Source of the DNA: Promethearchaeota archaeon
GTDB lineage: Archaea; Asgardarchaeota; Lokiarchaeia; Sigyniarchaeales; SOKP01
Direction of reading: 5' to 3'
NCBI GenBank assembly: GCA_019057795.1
Contig: JAHLWS010000070.1
Location: 62,001 to 126,000, forward strand
Length of the DNA: 64,000 bases
In this document: piece after piece, positions 8,377-18,091 of the stretch
Layout of the letters: every line of letters starts with the position of its first letter
How positions within the stretch are numbered: the first letter of the stretch is position 1
The notes under the pieces: model-generated
Seen by the model: only the letters and a program-made list of their open reading frames with translations
Told to the model about the DNA's origin: nothing
The model's database searches: none
Program-made: the position numbers and the translations under genes

Positions 8377-10296
8377 TTATTTCATCTCCTTTAATTTGTT
8401 TGATATTTGTATCTTCAATTCTTTAGAAATGATCTCACCATCTATTTTTCCTCGTACTTTTTTCATAACTTCTCCCATTAGTGGTCCCATGGATCTCATT
8501 TCTCTTTCTTTAATGATTTTTAAGTTTTTAATTACTATTTCATTAATTATTATTTTTAAATCTTCAATTGAGAGACTTTCAAGATTTAGATTCTCGATTG
8601 ATTGTTCGATAGTGAGATTTGGAGAATCTGCTTTTAATCTCATTATATCTTCGATAGCTTCCTTTCCAATTTTTTTATTTTTCAATTCTAGGAAGATTTT
8701 TTTATAATCGTCATTAGTTATATTTTCTATTATTTTTCCTTCCCGCTTAAGTGCTTTTGCTGTGTTTAATAATGTTGTTATGATTATTGAAGGTTTCGCG
8801 GGGTAAATATCTATTAAGCTGTCAAATAGAGATAACTGCCCATTAAAAATTAATTTTTTAATGGAACTCTGTTCAACTTTGTACATTTTAGCATAATCTT
8901 CAATTATATCCCAAGGATAATTAGGTAAAGTCTTTTGAATTTGTTTAGTTTCTTCTATTGTATTCATTATTGCTTGTGAATCTGTATCAGGATATAAACG
9001 TGCCCCACCATGTAATTCTCTCAAAAATTCCGTATTTCCATTATCAAGCGCTTTTCTTGTCTCAGGTGGAACACCTTTAAAAACATACTTTACCCGATTA
9101 ATGATTATATCTGCTGCTTTTTTTAGTTCTTTACTAGTTCCCAAAACTAAAACAAAGCAATCTTTTTCTTTTGAATTCAATTTATTTTGGATTTTTTTTA
9201 TTTCGTCTTGAGAAAAATTATAATTTTCTAATTTTTCATCAGAATGAATAATCCCCATTAAGCCTGAAATAACCTTGACCTTACTACTTACTTCGGTACC
9301 GAATCTATAATCCTCCATTAGCTCCTTTCCAAAAATACCTTTGAAACCTTTAAAATTGAAACCATAGAGTTTTTTTCCCGATTTTATACCAGTTGCAATG
9401 AATTTTGATTCAGTTTTTCCCATTAAACTAGTTAAATCTACGGGCTCCTGAGGGATGTCATTTTCACTTACTTTTCGATTCTTTAATTCTTCTCTAATTT
9501 CTATTAGGTTAAGTTGACGTGAAATTTCATGATTAATCAATAAGGTTATCCAACTCAATTTTTGAACTCCTTTAATTTCAATCCGGGTTCCAGATTTAAT
9601 GCTTACATTAACATCTTGCCTGATTGAGCCAAGAACTTTTTTTACATTAGTTATCCACAGTAATAATCCAATCCTTTCAGCACATTCTCTACATTCTTCA
9701 GGTGTGTTTATATCCGGTTGTGTTGTTACTTCTACTAATGGAATTCCAAGGCGATCTAGTCTGTAAAAATTAGTTTTATTTTCAGTTTTTATTTTCCTAG
9801 CAGCTTCTTCTTCTAAACTTAAAATAGCGATTCTGATTTTTTTACCGTTCTTCAAAGTTATGTATCCATCTGTTCCCAAAATCATTGTGCGCTGAAACCC
9901 AGAAGGGACGCTTCCATCAAGATAATTTTTCCTACTTACATGCATCTCTTCAATAATATTTGCATTAAGAAGTAAAGCTAATTCTAAGGCAATTTTTCTA
10001 GCTTCCTCATTACAAGAAAACGGGGGGGTATCGTCTAACTCATAAGTACAAATTACATCGTTGTAACCTTCATAGATGATAGTCTTACCCTTTTTATATT
10101 CTGTCAGCATAGCTTCATCAAATGTGCCCATTTCTCCCAAAACGGGTCTCATATACCTTATTGTATTAAAATCTGGTACTCTAGTTCCTTGAAGTTTACT
10201 TGGGCATCTACAAAACAGTTTAGTTTCTGTATCAAGCTGCTGATGAATTTCTAAGCCACATTTTAATCCTAATTCTACATAATCGAAATTGTACAT
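8377..10296 (-). CDS. gatE: Glu-tRNA(Gln) amidotransferase subunit E
   Basis: A 639-residue GatB/E-type kinase-transamidase. The cradle domain opens with GLKCGLEIHQQLDTETKLFC and includes SLEEEAARKI, GIPLVEVTTQPDI and VNVSIKSG. An insertion around residues 270-400 matches the AspRS-like GAD domain that distinguishes GatE from GatB. The helical YqeY-like tail (MGPLMGEVMKKVRGK) binds tRNA. It phosphorylates Glu-tRNA(Gln) and amidates it with ammonia from GatD, encoded directly downstream. Length is normal for GatE. Confidence 0.95.
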   Translation of the reverse strand: MYNFDYVELGLKCGLEIHQQLDTETKLFCRCPSKLQGTRVPDFNTIRYMRPVLGEMGTFDEAMLTEYKKGKTIIYEGYNDVICTYELDDTPPFSCNEEARKIALELALLLNANIIEEMHVSRKNYLDGSVPSGFQRTMILGTDGYITLKNGKKIRIAILSLEEEAARKIKTENKTNFYRLDRLGIPLVEVTTQPDINTPEECRECAERIGLLLWITNVKKVLGSIRQDVNVSIKSGTRIEIKGVQKLSWITLLINHEISRQLNLIEIREELKNRKVSENDIPQEPVDLTSLMGKTESKFIATGIKSGKKLYGFNFKGFKGIFGKELMEDYRFGTEVSSKVKVISGLMGIIHSDEKLENYNFSQDEIKKIQNKLNSKEKDCFVLVLGTSKELKKAADIIINRVKYVFKGVPPETRKALDNGNTEFLRELHGGARLYPDTDSQAIMNTIEETKQIQKTLPNYPWDIIEDYAKMYKVEQSSIKKLIFNGQLSLFDSLIDIYPAKPSIIITTLLNTAKALKREGKIIENITNDDYKKIFLELKNKKIGKEAIEDIMRLKADSPNLTIEQSIENLNLESLSIEDLKIIINEIVIKNLKIIKEREMRSMGPLMGEVMKKVRGKIDGEIISKELKIQISNKLKEMK

Positions 10297-10468
10297 AATA
10301 AACCATTTAAAAATAATATACTACTACTATAAACTGTTTAATTCATTTTATAATTTTAATATATTGTATGTAAATACATTAAGATAGTAAATCAAACTTA
10401 TTTTTATTGTCCTTATGCAGCCAATAAAATGCTTATTTGTTATAGTAGGACTTTAGTGTTGCAATTCT

Positions 10469-12796
10469 TTAGAATTTAGAATAGCAATATCGTGCTTTGA
10501 TGTCATCTTGAACAGCTCTTGGTAATTCTGTATACCTAGCACTGTAACCTGATACTCTAACCATCAAATCTTTGTATATTTCTGGATAATTTTGAGCTTC
10601 GTTAAGGGTTTCTAGAGAAATTGAGTTAAATTGTAAATGAGAACCATTTAATTTTACATATGTTCTTAGTATTGATTCGAAAATCTTTCCATGGTCTAAT
10701 AATACAATATTAGGATCAATGTTAAGAGTGCATGCCACACCATTTGTAAGAAGAGCGTGATTGATTTTGGTTATGCTATTAATAGCGGAAGTGATCCCTT
10801 TTTCTCCCGTGAATCCAGGAGCGATATCCCTATTTAATGGTTTTCCCTTTTTTCTGCCAGAGGGAAGAGCTCCCGTGAATATGCCAAAACCAACATGAGT
10901 AGTCATTGCATGAATCCCCACCCTATAATCACCTCCTCGTGCACTTTTTAACCCCTTTACAGATTGAGCAAGTATTTCAATAGCTTTTTTAGCGAAAACA
11001 TCTGCGTTATCATCATCGCTTCCATATTTAGGGCACTTATAAATAAGATAGCTCTGGATATCCTTACTCCCCCTAAAATTATTTTTTAAGGTATTGATTA
11101 AATCTTCCATTTCTATTTTCTTTTCCTTAAAAACAGCCCAATCTATAGCAGCTATTGAATCTACTACGTCTGTAAAGCCTGTCACATGAATACCTGAAAA
11201 ATTGTATTTAGCTGAGCCTTCATTCACATCAATTCCTTTCTCAAAACTTCCTCTAATACAAAGTGACATCAATGGAGTTGGTTTTAATATTTTATGTGCT
11301 TCCTGATAAGCATTAGCTGCTGTAGCTGCCATTTTCATCAACGCTTTAAGTTTAATTTCAAAGACATCTAAAATATCTTTTATTGATTTAAATCTGTTAG
11401 AATCAGTATTATTATCAATATGTTTACTAACTATTGATTTATCTGTCCCTAAAGCAAGTTCTAAAGCCTTTGGCAAGTTCAAAAAAACTGCTCCGGTATT
11501 ATCGTAGGAATTCCCTGATGTAGATAACCCAACACAGCCCACTACGCCATAATCACGCGCTTCCTCTAATGATATACCACAATTTGTTAAACTTTGAACT
11601 ACTAATTCATCATTGTATAAACCAATGACATTTTTTCCTTTTGCTAATATATCAGCTATTTTTTTAATAATAGCGGTAGGAGTGTTTCTATTTAATCTCA
11701 CAACCAAGTTTGGGCTTGGAACTGCTGCTTGATCTAATGCATCAAGAAAAAGATAGGTAAGATTATTAGTGGAATCCTTACCATTTTTATCAATACCACC
11801 AATTAGGATATTTTGAGTAGTAGCCATACCTCCAAAGTATTGAGTGGCAACACTGTCGTATAATGCAATTACTTCATTGGTTTTCAGAAATAAATTTTTA
11901 ATCAATTTTATAGCTAATTCCCCATTCCCATCATAGAATTTCAATAGATATTGATCCATTCGTCCAAAAGAAATTCCATGTTCGAAATTTTCTAAATGGA
12001 GCGCCATGTGGATAAACCAAATAAATTGGATCGCTTCTTGAAGATTCTTTGGGGGATTTTCTGGAATGTTGTTACAAGTTTCAGCGATTTTTTTTAATTC
12101 TAGCTTTCTTTCTTTATTATCCATACTATCAGAAAGTAATTTTGCATGTTCTGAATATCTATGAGCATAACTAATCAATGCTTTACAAATAATTACCATT
12201 GCCTTATAAAAAGCCATTTTCTCATTATCTTTGGTATTTCCAATTATTTCCTGCTTATAATTAGCTAATTTTTCTTGAGATAAATTAATGTACTTCTTTA
12301 AACCCAAAGAAATTAGTCTGGGATAATCGACTACAACATGAGCAATCCCACCTATTTCTGTGGCAACAAATGCACACCCGCTAAATGATGTCTCAAAAAC
12401 ACTTTTAGGTGCGATTTCTCTGGCGTATGTATCAATTTTAAAACTATCGTAAAAGGGTGCTATTTCTTCTCTTAAAGTTTTTATATCTTCCTTTTTGACT
12501 TTTATCGGATTTACAATTCTATGTGGAAGATTTTCGAGTTCTTTCATAATTCTAAAGCCACTACCTTCCATTCTAGGAATTGCGACGGGAATGTTATTAT
12601 CAAAAGTACCGACAATGAGCTCATCAGGTCTAATAATAATGGGTAAATTCTCTAAAATATGGTTTAAACCCAATGCTTGTCTAATAATCATTGGTTTTCC
12701 AACGGTCTCTTTCAATACTAATGTATACGATAAGGGAACTTTTAGGGAAAGATGAGGTGTGCCCCGAACGAGCTCATTTAACGATTTAGCATCCAA
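10469..12796 (-). CDS. Glycyl radical enzyme (PFL/PflD superfamily), substrate unassigned
   Basis: A 775-residue glycyl radical enzyme. The glycyl loop RVSGYSARY lies 25 residues from the C-terminus, putting the radical glycine at about residue 750. The thiyl cysteine is Cys421 in GVVGCVGLS. In dehydratase and choline-lyase type members the motif is GCVE, with Glu as the base; here the residue is Gly, and there is no double cysteine as in pyruvate formate-lyase. It is therefore not a standard eliminase or PFL. No activating radical-SAM enzyme is adjacent, although one must exist to make the radical. The gene stands alone between short intergenic gaps. Anaerobic metabolism is implied. Confidence 0.88.
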   Translation of the reverse strand: MDAKSLNELVRGTPHLSLKVPLSYTLVLKETVGKPMIIRQALGLNHILENLPIIIRPDELIVGTFDNNIPVAIPRMEGSGFRIMKELENLPHRIVNPIKVKKEDIKTLREEIAPFYDSFKIDTYAREIAPKSVFETSFSGCAFVATEIGGIAHVVVDYPRLISLGLKKYINLSQEKLANYKQEIIGNTKDNEKMAFYKAMVIICKALISYAHRYSEHAKLLSDSMDNKERKLELKKIAETCNNIPENPPKNLQEAIQFIWFIHMALHLENFEHGISFGRMDQYLLKFYDGNGELAIKLIKNLFLKTNEVIALYDSVATQYFGGMATTQNILIGGIDKNGKDSTNNLTYLFLDALDQAAVPSPNLVVRLNRNTPTAIIKKIADILAKGKNVIGLYNDELVVQSLTNCGISLEEARDYGVVGCVGLSTSGNSYDNTGAVFLNLPKALELALGTDKSIVSKHIDNNTDSNRFKSIKDILDVFEIKLKALMKMAATAANAYQEAHKILKPTPLMSLCIRGSFEKGIDVNEGSAKYNFSGIHVTGFTDVVDSIAAIDWAVFKEKKIEMEDLINTLKNNFRGSKDIQSYLIYKCPKYGSDDDNADVFAKKAIEILAQSVKGLKSARGGDYRVGIHAMTTHVGFGIFTGALPSGRKKGKPLNRDIAPGFTGEKGITSAINSITKINHALLTNGVACTLNIDPNIVLLDHGKIFESILRTYVKLNGSHLQFNSISLETLNEAQNYPEIYKDLMVRVSGYSARYTELPRAVQDDIKARYCYSKF

Positions 12797-12990
12797 TATA
12801 AATCACAGATAATTACAATAATAACTTGATAAATTAATTAAGATTTAATTTTATTTCTTTTAAATCTTTAATTATTATGTAAAATAACTCGAATTAATGC
12901 TATTACAAAAGAAATTAAGCGCAAATGTAAAAAGAAAAAATAAATTTTGATAAACGAATCAAAAGGAATTTAGTTAATCGCGATGTATAA

Positions 12991-14064
12991 TTATTCTAAA
13001 TAAAATTTTTCATCAATATTTGAAATTGTTGAATGTTGCGAAAGAAAATTTAATAAAAACTCTCTATCTTCGTTATTTTTTTGTTTTGAGAGTCTAATAA
13101 CGAAACTTAATTCTTCTTCACTTTCTATATCTATCCAGTGTAACCTCTCAAAATATTTTAGAATGTTTAAAAGAAAGTTAGAATCCTTTGAATGGTTTTC
13201 CACTTCTTTTTTAATTAGGTTAAACCATTTATTTTTAACTTTATTATCTTTAAAGCCAATAAATACACCTTTATCCTTCGCCATTTTCATCCACAGGTAA
13301 AAATCCTCATCGTTAATAATTTTATAATAATTTGTCAAAAACGATAAGTTATGTTCTATAAGTTTGAATCGTTCCTTTCTAGCAATTTCTTTACGAAAAA
13401 GTAAATCTGTAGCTATCATATCGAATCTACAATATAAATTTGCTTCAGAAAAGTTTATATCTGTTATTTTGACGCCTAAAACAGCTAGTAAAGCCGCGTT
13501 AAATTTGCAATTCTCAAAAAACAAATTTCTATACGTTCCAATATATTCAAAAACACCTTTAGCGTATTTAGAATTTTCCTCTGTAAAAATATCTATTCTT
13601 ATTTCTTTTGTTAATTTATTCTTTAAATAGAAATTTTTAGCTCTCTCGAACCTTTCCTTTAACTCTCGATAGTCATATGGTTTTAAACCACCTGTAAATA
13701 ACTTTCTAAATCCTAACAAAAATCGAGGAAATTCATGAAAAGTAAAGTTTGTGTATCTATTCGATTTTAAAATGAACTCGTAAAATGGAATGATTCCCTT
13801 GAATGTAAACTGATCGAAAAATTCTTGAGTTTTCTCGTCAACAAATCGTTTAAAATCATCTAAAGTTTTTCCACTTTTAAAACTTTCCATGGATTGTTCC
13901 ATAACATAGTTAAAAAAAGCAGATACGCTTTTAAATCTCTTATCATCTGGATTTTTTCGTTGATTCACTTTAACATATCTTTCTATCCACTCTTTAAGCG
14001 CGGGGGATAAAGATATCGTTTGTTGAGCTGTTTTTTTATTAGATAGATATTTTTTAGTAGTCAT
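12991..14064 (-). CDS. Unknown protein with ribbon-helix-helix-like N-terminus
   Basis: A 357-residue protein with no recognised full-length family. Residues about 15-65 (TISLSPALKEWIERYVKV ... SVSAFFNYVMEQSM) have a strand followed by two helices, as in ribbon-helix-helix DNA-binding domains. The remainder is helical and basic with scattered aromatics and no catalytic motif I can name. It is flanked by long intergenic regions on the upstream side and appears monocistronic. A DNA-binding or regulatory role is an inference from the N-terminus alone; the C-terminal 280 residues could be a ligand or protein-binding region. Confidence 0.6.
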   Translation of the reverse strand: MTTKKYLSNKKTAQQTISLSPALKEWIERYVKVNQRKNPDDKRFKSVSAFFNYVMEQSMESFKSGKTLDDFKRFVDEKTQEFFDQFTFKGIIPFYEFILKSNRYTNFTFHEFPRFLLGFRKLFTGGLKPYDYRELKERFERAKNFYLKNKLTKEIRIDIFTEENSKYAKGVFEYIGTYRNLFFENCKFNAALLAVLGVKITDINFSEANLYCRFDMIATDLLFRKEIARKERFKLIEHNLSFLTNYYKIINDEDFYLWMKMAKDKGVFIGFKDNKVKNKWFNLIKKEVENHSKDSNFLLNILKYFERLHWIDIESEEELSFVIRLSKQKNNEDREFLLNFLSQHSTISNIDEKFYLE

Positions 14065-14578
14065 TCATCTAACCCTTTTTAGAATAATATGTATAAATTT
14101 CATTATATATTAATTTATAAAAATGTTAAAGTATTTAAAATTTAATTAGAATTTATTGTTTGATTTAATTTTTTTGAAAGTACATTTCTGCCATATATAG
14201 AGCAAAAATCTGAATTTTCAACTTAATATATGTGAAATTACAAAAATGAATGCTCTTTTTAAAATTAGATATAAATAAGTAATCAGTTTTATTTATAGAA
14301 CAGTACATTTGAGTCAATAATAGATTTAAATCATTATTATATTCAACAAAACCAATTTCAATCAATATTTTTGAATATTTGTTAAAAAAATTTTAAGTAG
14401 TACGTTTTATAAAGAGAAAAGTAATAGTTTAAATGAACATAACTCTGAAAAAAAAGCTTTTAATTTATTAAAAGGGAGACTCCTGTCAAAAAAACCAAAT
14501 ATAAGGTTAGGAGGATTATTAGGATTTAGCTTATCCAGGGCGAAATCTTAACACTCTTAAGTAGAGTTAAATTTATTA
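14065..14578. other. Intergenic region, 514 bp, no supported gene
   Basis: A 66-codon open frame on the minus strand (14165-14365) lacks a convincing ribosome binding site or a recognisable motif, and I do not call it. Twelve nucleotides after the elp3 stop is a short inverted repeat (ACTCT at 14553-14557, AGAGT at 14563-14567) that could be part of the elp3 3' end. The stretch 14480-14545 is less AT-rich than its surroundings, and I see no tRNA fold or clear C/D box pair in it. Confidence 0.4.
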
Positions 14579-16207
14579 TTATAATTTTTTTGAGACATAG
14601 TATCCATCAAGTTTATAACCCATTTTATAAAACCAATCCCTCGCTCCAATACCACTAATTACTGCTAACTTTTTAGAGTTATAATCTTCAACCGCAATTT
14701 TTTCAGCGTTTTCCATTAACAATTTCCCATAACCTCTATGCTGAAGCTGGTTGCTATTACTTGGATTTGCATCTGTAGGAACTAATTCACCTACTACTCT
14801 AACTTCTCTTATAATCATCGTTTTACCATCCCTCAACTCAGGTCTATGAGCAAATTCAGAAGGTTTTCTCAATCTCAAATAACCTACCAAATAACCTTCC
14901 TTATTGTTTTCATAAGAAAGAAAGGTTTCCTGTCCTAGAGATGCCTTATAATCTAAACGATTTAATTTAATATTATTAAAAAAACCTTCTTCAATATTTT
15001 TTTCTCTTTTTATTATCCCATATTCTCGGCATCTAATACAATTACAATTAATATCAAGCTCTTTTAATCTCTTATTAACAAGTTGCCTCAAATTACTTTT
15101 TTTACAACCAGCTTCAATTAAAAATGCTGGTATATCTCTCATGATTCGCTGGATTCTTACATAAGGAGGAAGATGTTGTTTTATTTTTGCAATTAAATTA
15201 ATCAATTCACCTAATGAGTACGGTGTATATCTACCATCCTTCCACCAATCATACAATTTAGTTCCCTTAATTACCAAACAGGGGTAGATTTTTAACATAT
15301 CCGGACGATATTCTGGATTAGAAAATAGAATATCAAATGATTCAAGATCTTTAGCAAAGTTAGATCCTGGTAAATTAGGCATCATATGAGTATTTATTTT
15401 TAAACCTGCATCCTTAGCAATCCTAATAGCATCAATACTATTTTGAGTTGTATGACCTCGGTTATTTTTTTTATAAATTTCATCAAATACTGTCTGAATT
15501 CCAATTTCTACTCTAGTAGCACCATAATTTAACATCCTATCAACATATGGTTCTGTGCAATAATCAGGTCGGGTTTCAATTGTTAAACCTATTAATCTTC
15601 TTTTTGATTTTTCTGACAATCTTTTTACTTCTTCTAATGTTTTAACTCTCTTTTCAAGAATTCCTTCATATGCCCCTTTAATGAACTCTTCTTGATAAAT
15701 AATTGCAGAAGATAAGAAGGTTCCCCCCATTACAATTAATTCGATTTTATCAACAGTATGACCTATCGCTTCTAAATCCTCAATTCTACTTTTAACTTGT
15801 CTGTAAGCATCATAATTATTGTGAATAGATCTCATCGCAGCCGGTTCTCGGCCAGTATACGATTGAGCTACTTTTTGATCTGGTTGGGAATCTTGACCAG
15901 GGCAATAAACACATGTTCCAGGACATGGGAGAGGTTTCGTCATAATAGCTATTACAGATACCCCCGAAAGCGTTCGTGTAGTTCGTCTTCTTAATAATTG
16001 AGTTAAAATTTGTTTTTCTTCTTCTGTTGAATAGGTTAGTATTGTTGCATTCTTAATTACTTCATTATAATTAAATTTTTTAGCATATTTTCCCTTAATA
16101 TTAGTAATCTTTTCGCGAGGTGTATTTGGATGCTCCAGGAGATAATCAATAATAGCACGAGCGATTTTTTTAATTTTCTCAATATTAATAGATTCAGATG
16201 ATTCCAT
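14579..16207 (-). CDS. elp3: Elongator complex protein 3 (tRNA U34 modification)
   Basis: A 542-residue Elp3 homologue. The radical-SAM cluster CPGTCVYCPG is at residues 95-104, followed by the family block YTGREPAAMRS, MGGTFLS, ETRPDYC and RVEIGIQTV. Residues about 430-542 form the GNAT acetyltransferase domain (LVPTDANPSNSNQLQHRGYG, then IGARDWFYKMGY). Elp3 uses SAM and acetyl-CoA to start xcm5/cm5 modification of tRNA wobble uridine. Archaeal Elp3 works without the other Elongator subunits, and none is nearby. Both domains look complete. Confidence 0.95.
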   Translation of the reverse strand: MESSESINIEKIKKIARAIIDYLLEHPNTPREKITNIKGKYAKKFNYNEVIKNATILTYSTEEEKQILTQLLRRRTTRTLSGVSVIAIMTKPLPCPGTCVYCPGQDSQPDQKVAQSYTGREPAAMRSIHNNYDAYRQVKSRIEDLEAIGHTVDKIELIVMGGTFLSSAIIYQEEFIKGAYEGILEKRVKTLEEVKRLSEKSKRRLIGLTIETRPDYCTEPYVDRMLNYGATRVEIGIQTVFDEIYKKNNRGHTTQNSIDAIRIAKDAGLKINTHMMPNLPGSNFAKDLESFDILFSNPEYRPDMLKIYPCLVIKGTKLYDWWKDGRYTPYSLGELINLIAKIKQHLPPYVRIQRIMRDIPAFLIEAGCKKSNLRQLVNKRLKELDINCNCIRCREYGIIKREKNIEEGFFNNIKLNRLDYKASLGQETFLSYENNKEGYLVGYLRLRKPSEFAHRPELRDGKTMIIREVRVVGELVPTDANPSNSNQLQHRGYGKLLMENAEKIAVEDYNSKKLAVISGIGARDWFYKMGYKLDGYYVSKKL

Positions 16208-16247
16208 TCACATCAAATTTGTTTAAAATAATAAGGATATCTAAATG

Positions 16248-17102
16248 TTAATCTAAAGGGATTTTCTTACCAGAAAAATCTCTTTTATATTTACCAAAAT
16301 CATCCATTTGTCTTAAATTTTTTGAATCGAATACGGGTCCATCCTTACACACTAATAACCCTAAAGGATCAACAGCGCATAATCCGCATAAACCACATCC
16401 GCATCTCATAATTCGTTCTAGACTAGCTTGTAGCTTAATACTATATCTTTCGCATATTTGAAATACTTTAAAAATCATTTTTTCAGGTCCACAAGTATAT
16501 GCCGTAAGGTTATGAATTTCAGATTTAGAATAATTTTTAACTAAACTTTCAAAAGTTTCAGAAGCGAATCCTTTTAATCCATAACTTCCATCGTCAGTAC
16601 TATAAATAATCTCTGAATATTCATGATCTAAAGATTGGAAATCATTAATAAACATTATTTCTTCACCAATTTTAGCACCTTCAATAATAGTAAATTTTGA
16701 GTTTTTTCTCATTATTTCTAATGAAAGACATTTAAGGGGTGCCATTCCAATTCCACCTCCAATTAAAATGAGTTTTTTCGAAGAATCATTTGGAAGTATA
16801 AAATTATTACCTAATGGACCTCTGATACCAATAAAATCACCAATTTTTAAATTATGAATTGCATTTGTACATTCTCCAACATCTTTTACAGTGATCGCCC
16901 AATTACCTTTGTCATCATAGCTAGATAATGACATTGGAACCTCATCCACACCAGGGACCCAAACCATCACAAATTGCCCAGCTTTAGGAATATTATATCT
17001 TCCTTGATTGCCTTCTTTCATATTAAAATAAATAGTCTTAACTCCCTTACATTCATTTGTGATATCTTTAACTTTCACGGTCTTGATTGTGTTTTCAGTC
17101 AA
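16248..17102 (-). CDS. pyrK: Dihydroorotate dehydrogenase electron transfer subunit
   Basis: A 284-residue ferredoxin-reductase-fold protein. An FAD-binding PMSLSSYD block (residues near 55), a NAD-binding GGGIGMAPLKCL motif, and a C-terminal [2Fe-2S] site CGCGLCGLCA with a further Cys in LLVCKDG are all visible. PyrK passes electrons from PyrD to NAD+. Its start overlaps the end of pyrD by 8 nt, so the pair is translationally coupled and forms the heteromeric class 1B dihydroorotate dehydrogenase. Confidence 0.93.
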   Translation of the reverse strand: MTENTIKTVKVKDITNECKGVKTIYFNMKEGNQGRYNIPKAGQFVMVWVPGVDEVPMSLSSYDDKGNWAITVKDVGECTNAIHNLKIGDFIGIRGPLGNNFILPNDSSKKLILIGGGIGMAPLKCLSLEIMRKNSKFTIIEGAKIGEEIMFINDFQSLDHEYSEIIYSTDDGSYGLKGFASETFESLVKNYSKSEIHNLTAYTCGPEKMIFKVFQICERYSIKLQASLERIMRCGCGLCGLCAVDPLGLLVCKDGPVFDSKNLRQMDDFGKYKRDFSGKKIPLD

Positions 17103-18021
17103 ATTCAGGCACCTCTTGAGTTTTAAATTGATGAGCTAACCCTTTTATATCATTAAGAGAGTTTAAGTTATTTTTATTTAAATAATTCCGTAATCCATTG
17201 TTAATTTCGTGAATAATTTCAAATCCGTTGTATAAAGCTGTTCCTATTTGGACTGCTGAGGCTCCTGCTAGGAAAAGTTCAATCACATCTTCCCATGAAT
17301 CAATTCCTCCACATCCAATTATGGGAATGTTCAAAATCTTATATAGGTCATATACTTTTTTCACAGCAATAGGATGAATTGCTTTTCCTGATAGTCCTCC
17401 ACTTCCATGAGATAAAATTGGTCTCTTGGTGTTAATATCGATCTTAATTGCGGTTAGGGTATTTATTGCAACAACTCCATCAGCACCCCCCTTTTCTGCA
17501 GCTAAAGCAATTTCACTAAGATTTGTAACGTTAGGATTTAATTTAACAAAGAGCGGGATTGATAAATTTTTCTTTAATAATTTTGTAATTTTAAAGGTAA
17601 GGTCTTTATCAATACCAATAGAAGAAATTTCAGCATGAGGACAAGAAATATTTATTTCAATTGCATCTGCTCCTGCATTCTGAGCTTTTAATGCTACATC
17701 TAAATATGTTTCATTACTATCTCCAAAGACACTAACAATCAGAGGTATTTTATGTGATTTTATTTCTTCAATTTCAGAGATAAAGTTATCAATCCCTGGA
17801 TTACCAAGCCCTACACTATTTAGAAAAGTCCCTGGATATAATTCAATAATTGAAGGATTTTTAAATCCCTTTCTAGGTCTAGGTCCAATAGATTTGGTTG
17901 TTATAGCACCTATTCCGATATTAATCAATCTTAACATCGTAGAATAAGATACTCCTAAAATGCCGGAAGCTAAAATCAAAGGAGAGTTTAACTTTAAACC
18001 AGAAATATTTACTTCAAGCAT
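17095..18021 (-). CDS. pyrD: Dihydroorotate dehydrogenase, catalytic subunit (class 1B)
   Basis: I start this at the ATG at 18021 (MLEVNISGLKL), giving 308 residues, the normal PyrD length. The open frame extends 29 codons upstream to 18108, but that extension is a hydrophobic run of isoleucines with no homology and would overlap the divergent nop5 start. FMN-binding and catalytic landmarks are NSVGLGNPG, NISCPHAE (with the catalytic Cys), VKLNPNVT, GGLSGKAIHP and GCGGIDSWEDV. It oxidises dihydroorotate to orotate in pyrimidine synthesis. Coupled to pyrK immediately downstream. Confidence 0.93.
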   Translation of the reverse strand: MLEVNISGLKLNSPLILASGILGVSYSTMLRLINIGIGAITTKSIGPRPRKGFKNPSIIELYPGTFLNSVGLGNPGIDNFISEIEEIKSHKIPLIVSVFGDSNETYLDVALKAQNAGADAIEINISCPHAEISSIGIDKDLTFKITKLLKKNLSIPLFVKLNPNVTNLSEIALAAEKGGADGVVAINTLTAIKIDINTKRPILSHGSGGLSGKAIHPIAVKKVYDLYKILNIPIIGCGGIDSWEDVIELFLAGASAVQIGTALYNGFEIIHEINNGLRNYLNKNNLNSLNDIKGLAHQFKTQEVPEFD

Positions 18022-18091
18022 TACTATTATAATGTAAGAAATTATTATTATTATTATTTGAGAAATTTTATTTACGCGTAGATTTAGAAAA

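Noticed and set aside
14165..14365. 66-codon minus-strand open frame
   Set aside because: No ribosome binding site, motif or neighbour support; composition fits chance in AT-rich DNA.
14480..14545. Possible structured ncRNA in the less AT-rich stretch upstream of elp3's 3' end
   Set aside because: I could not find a stable fold, C/D or H/ACA boxes, or a promoter that would support it.
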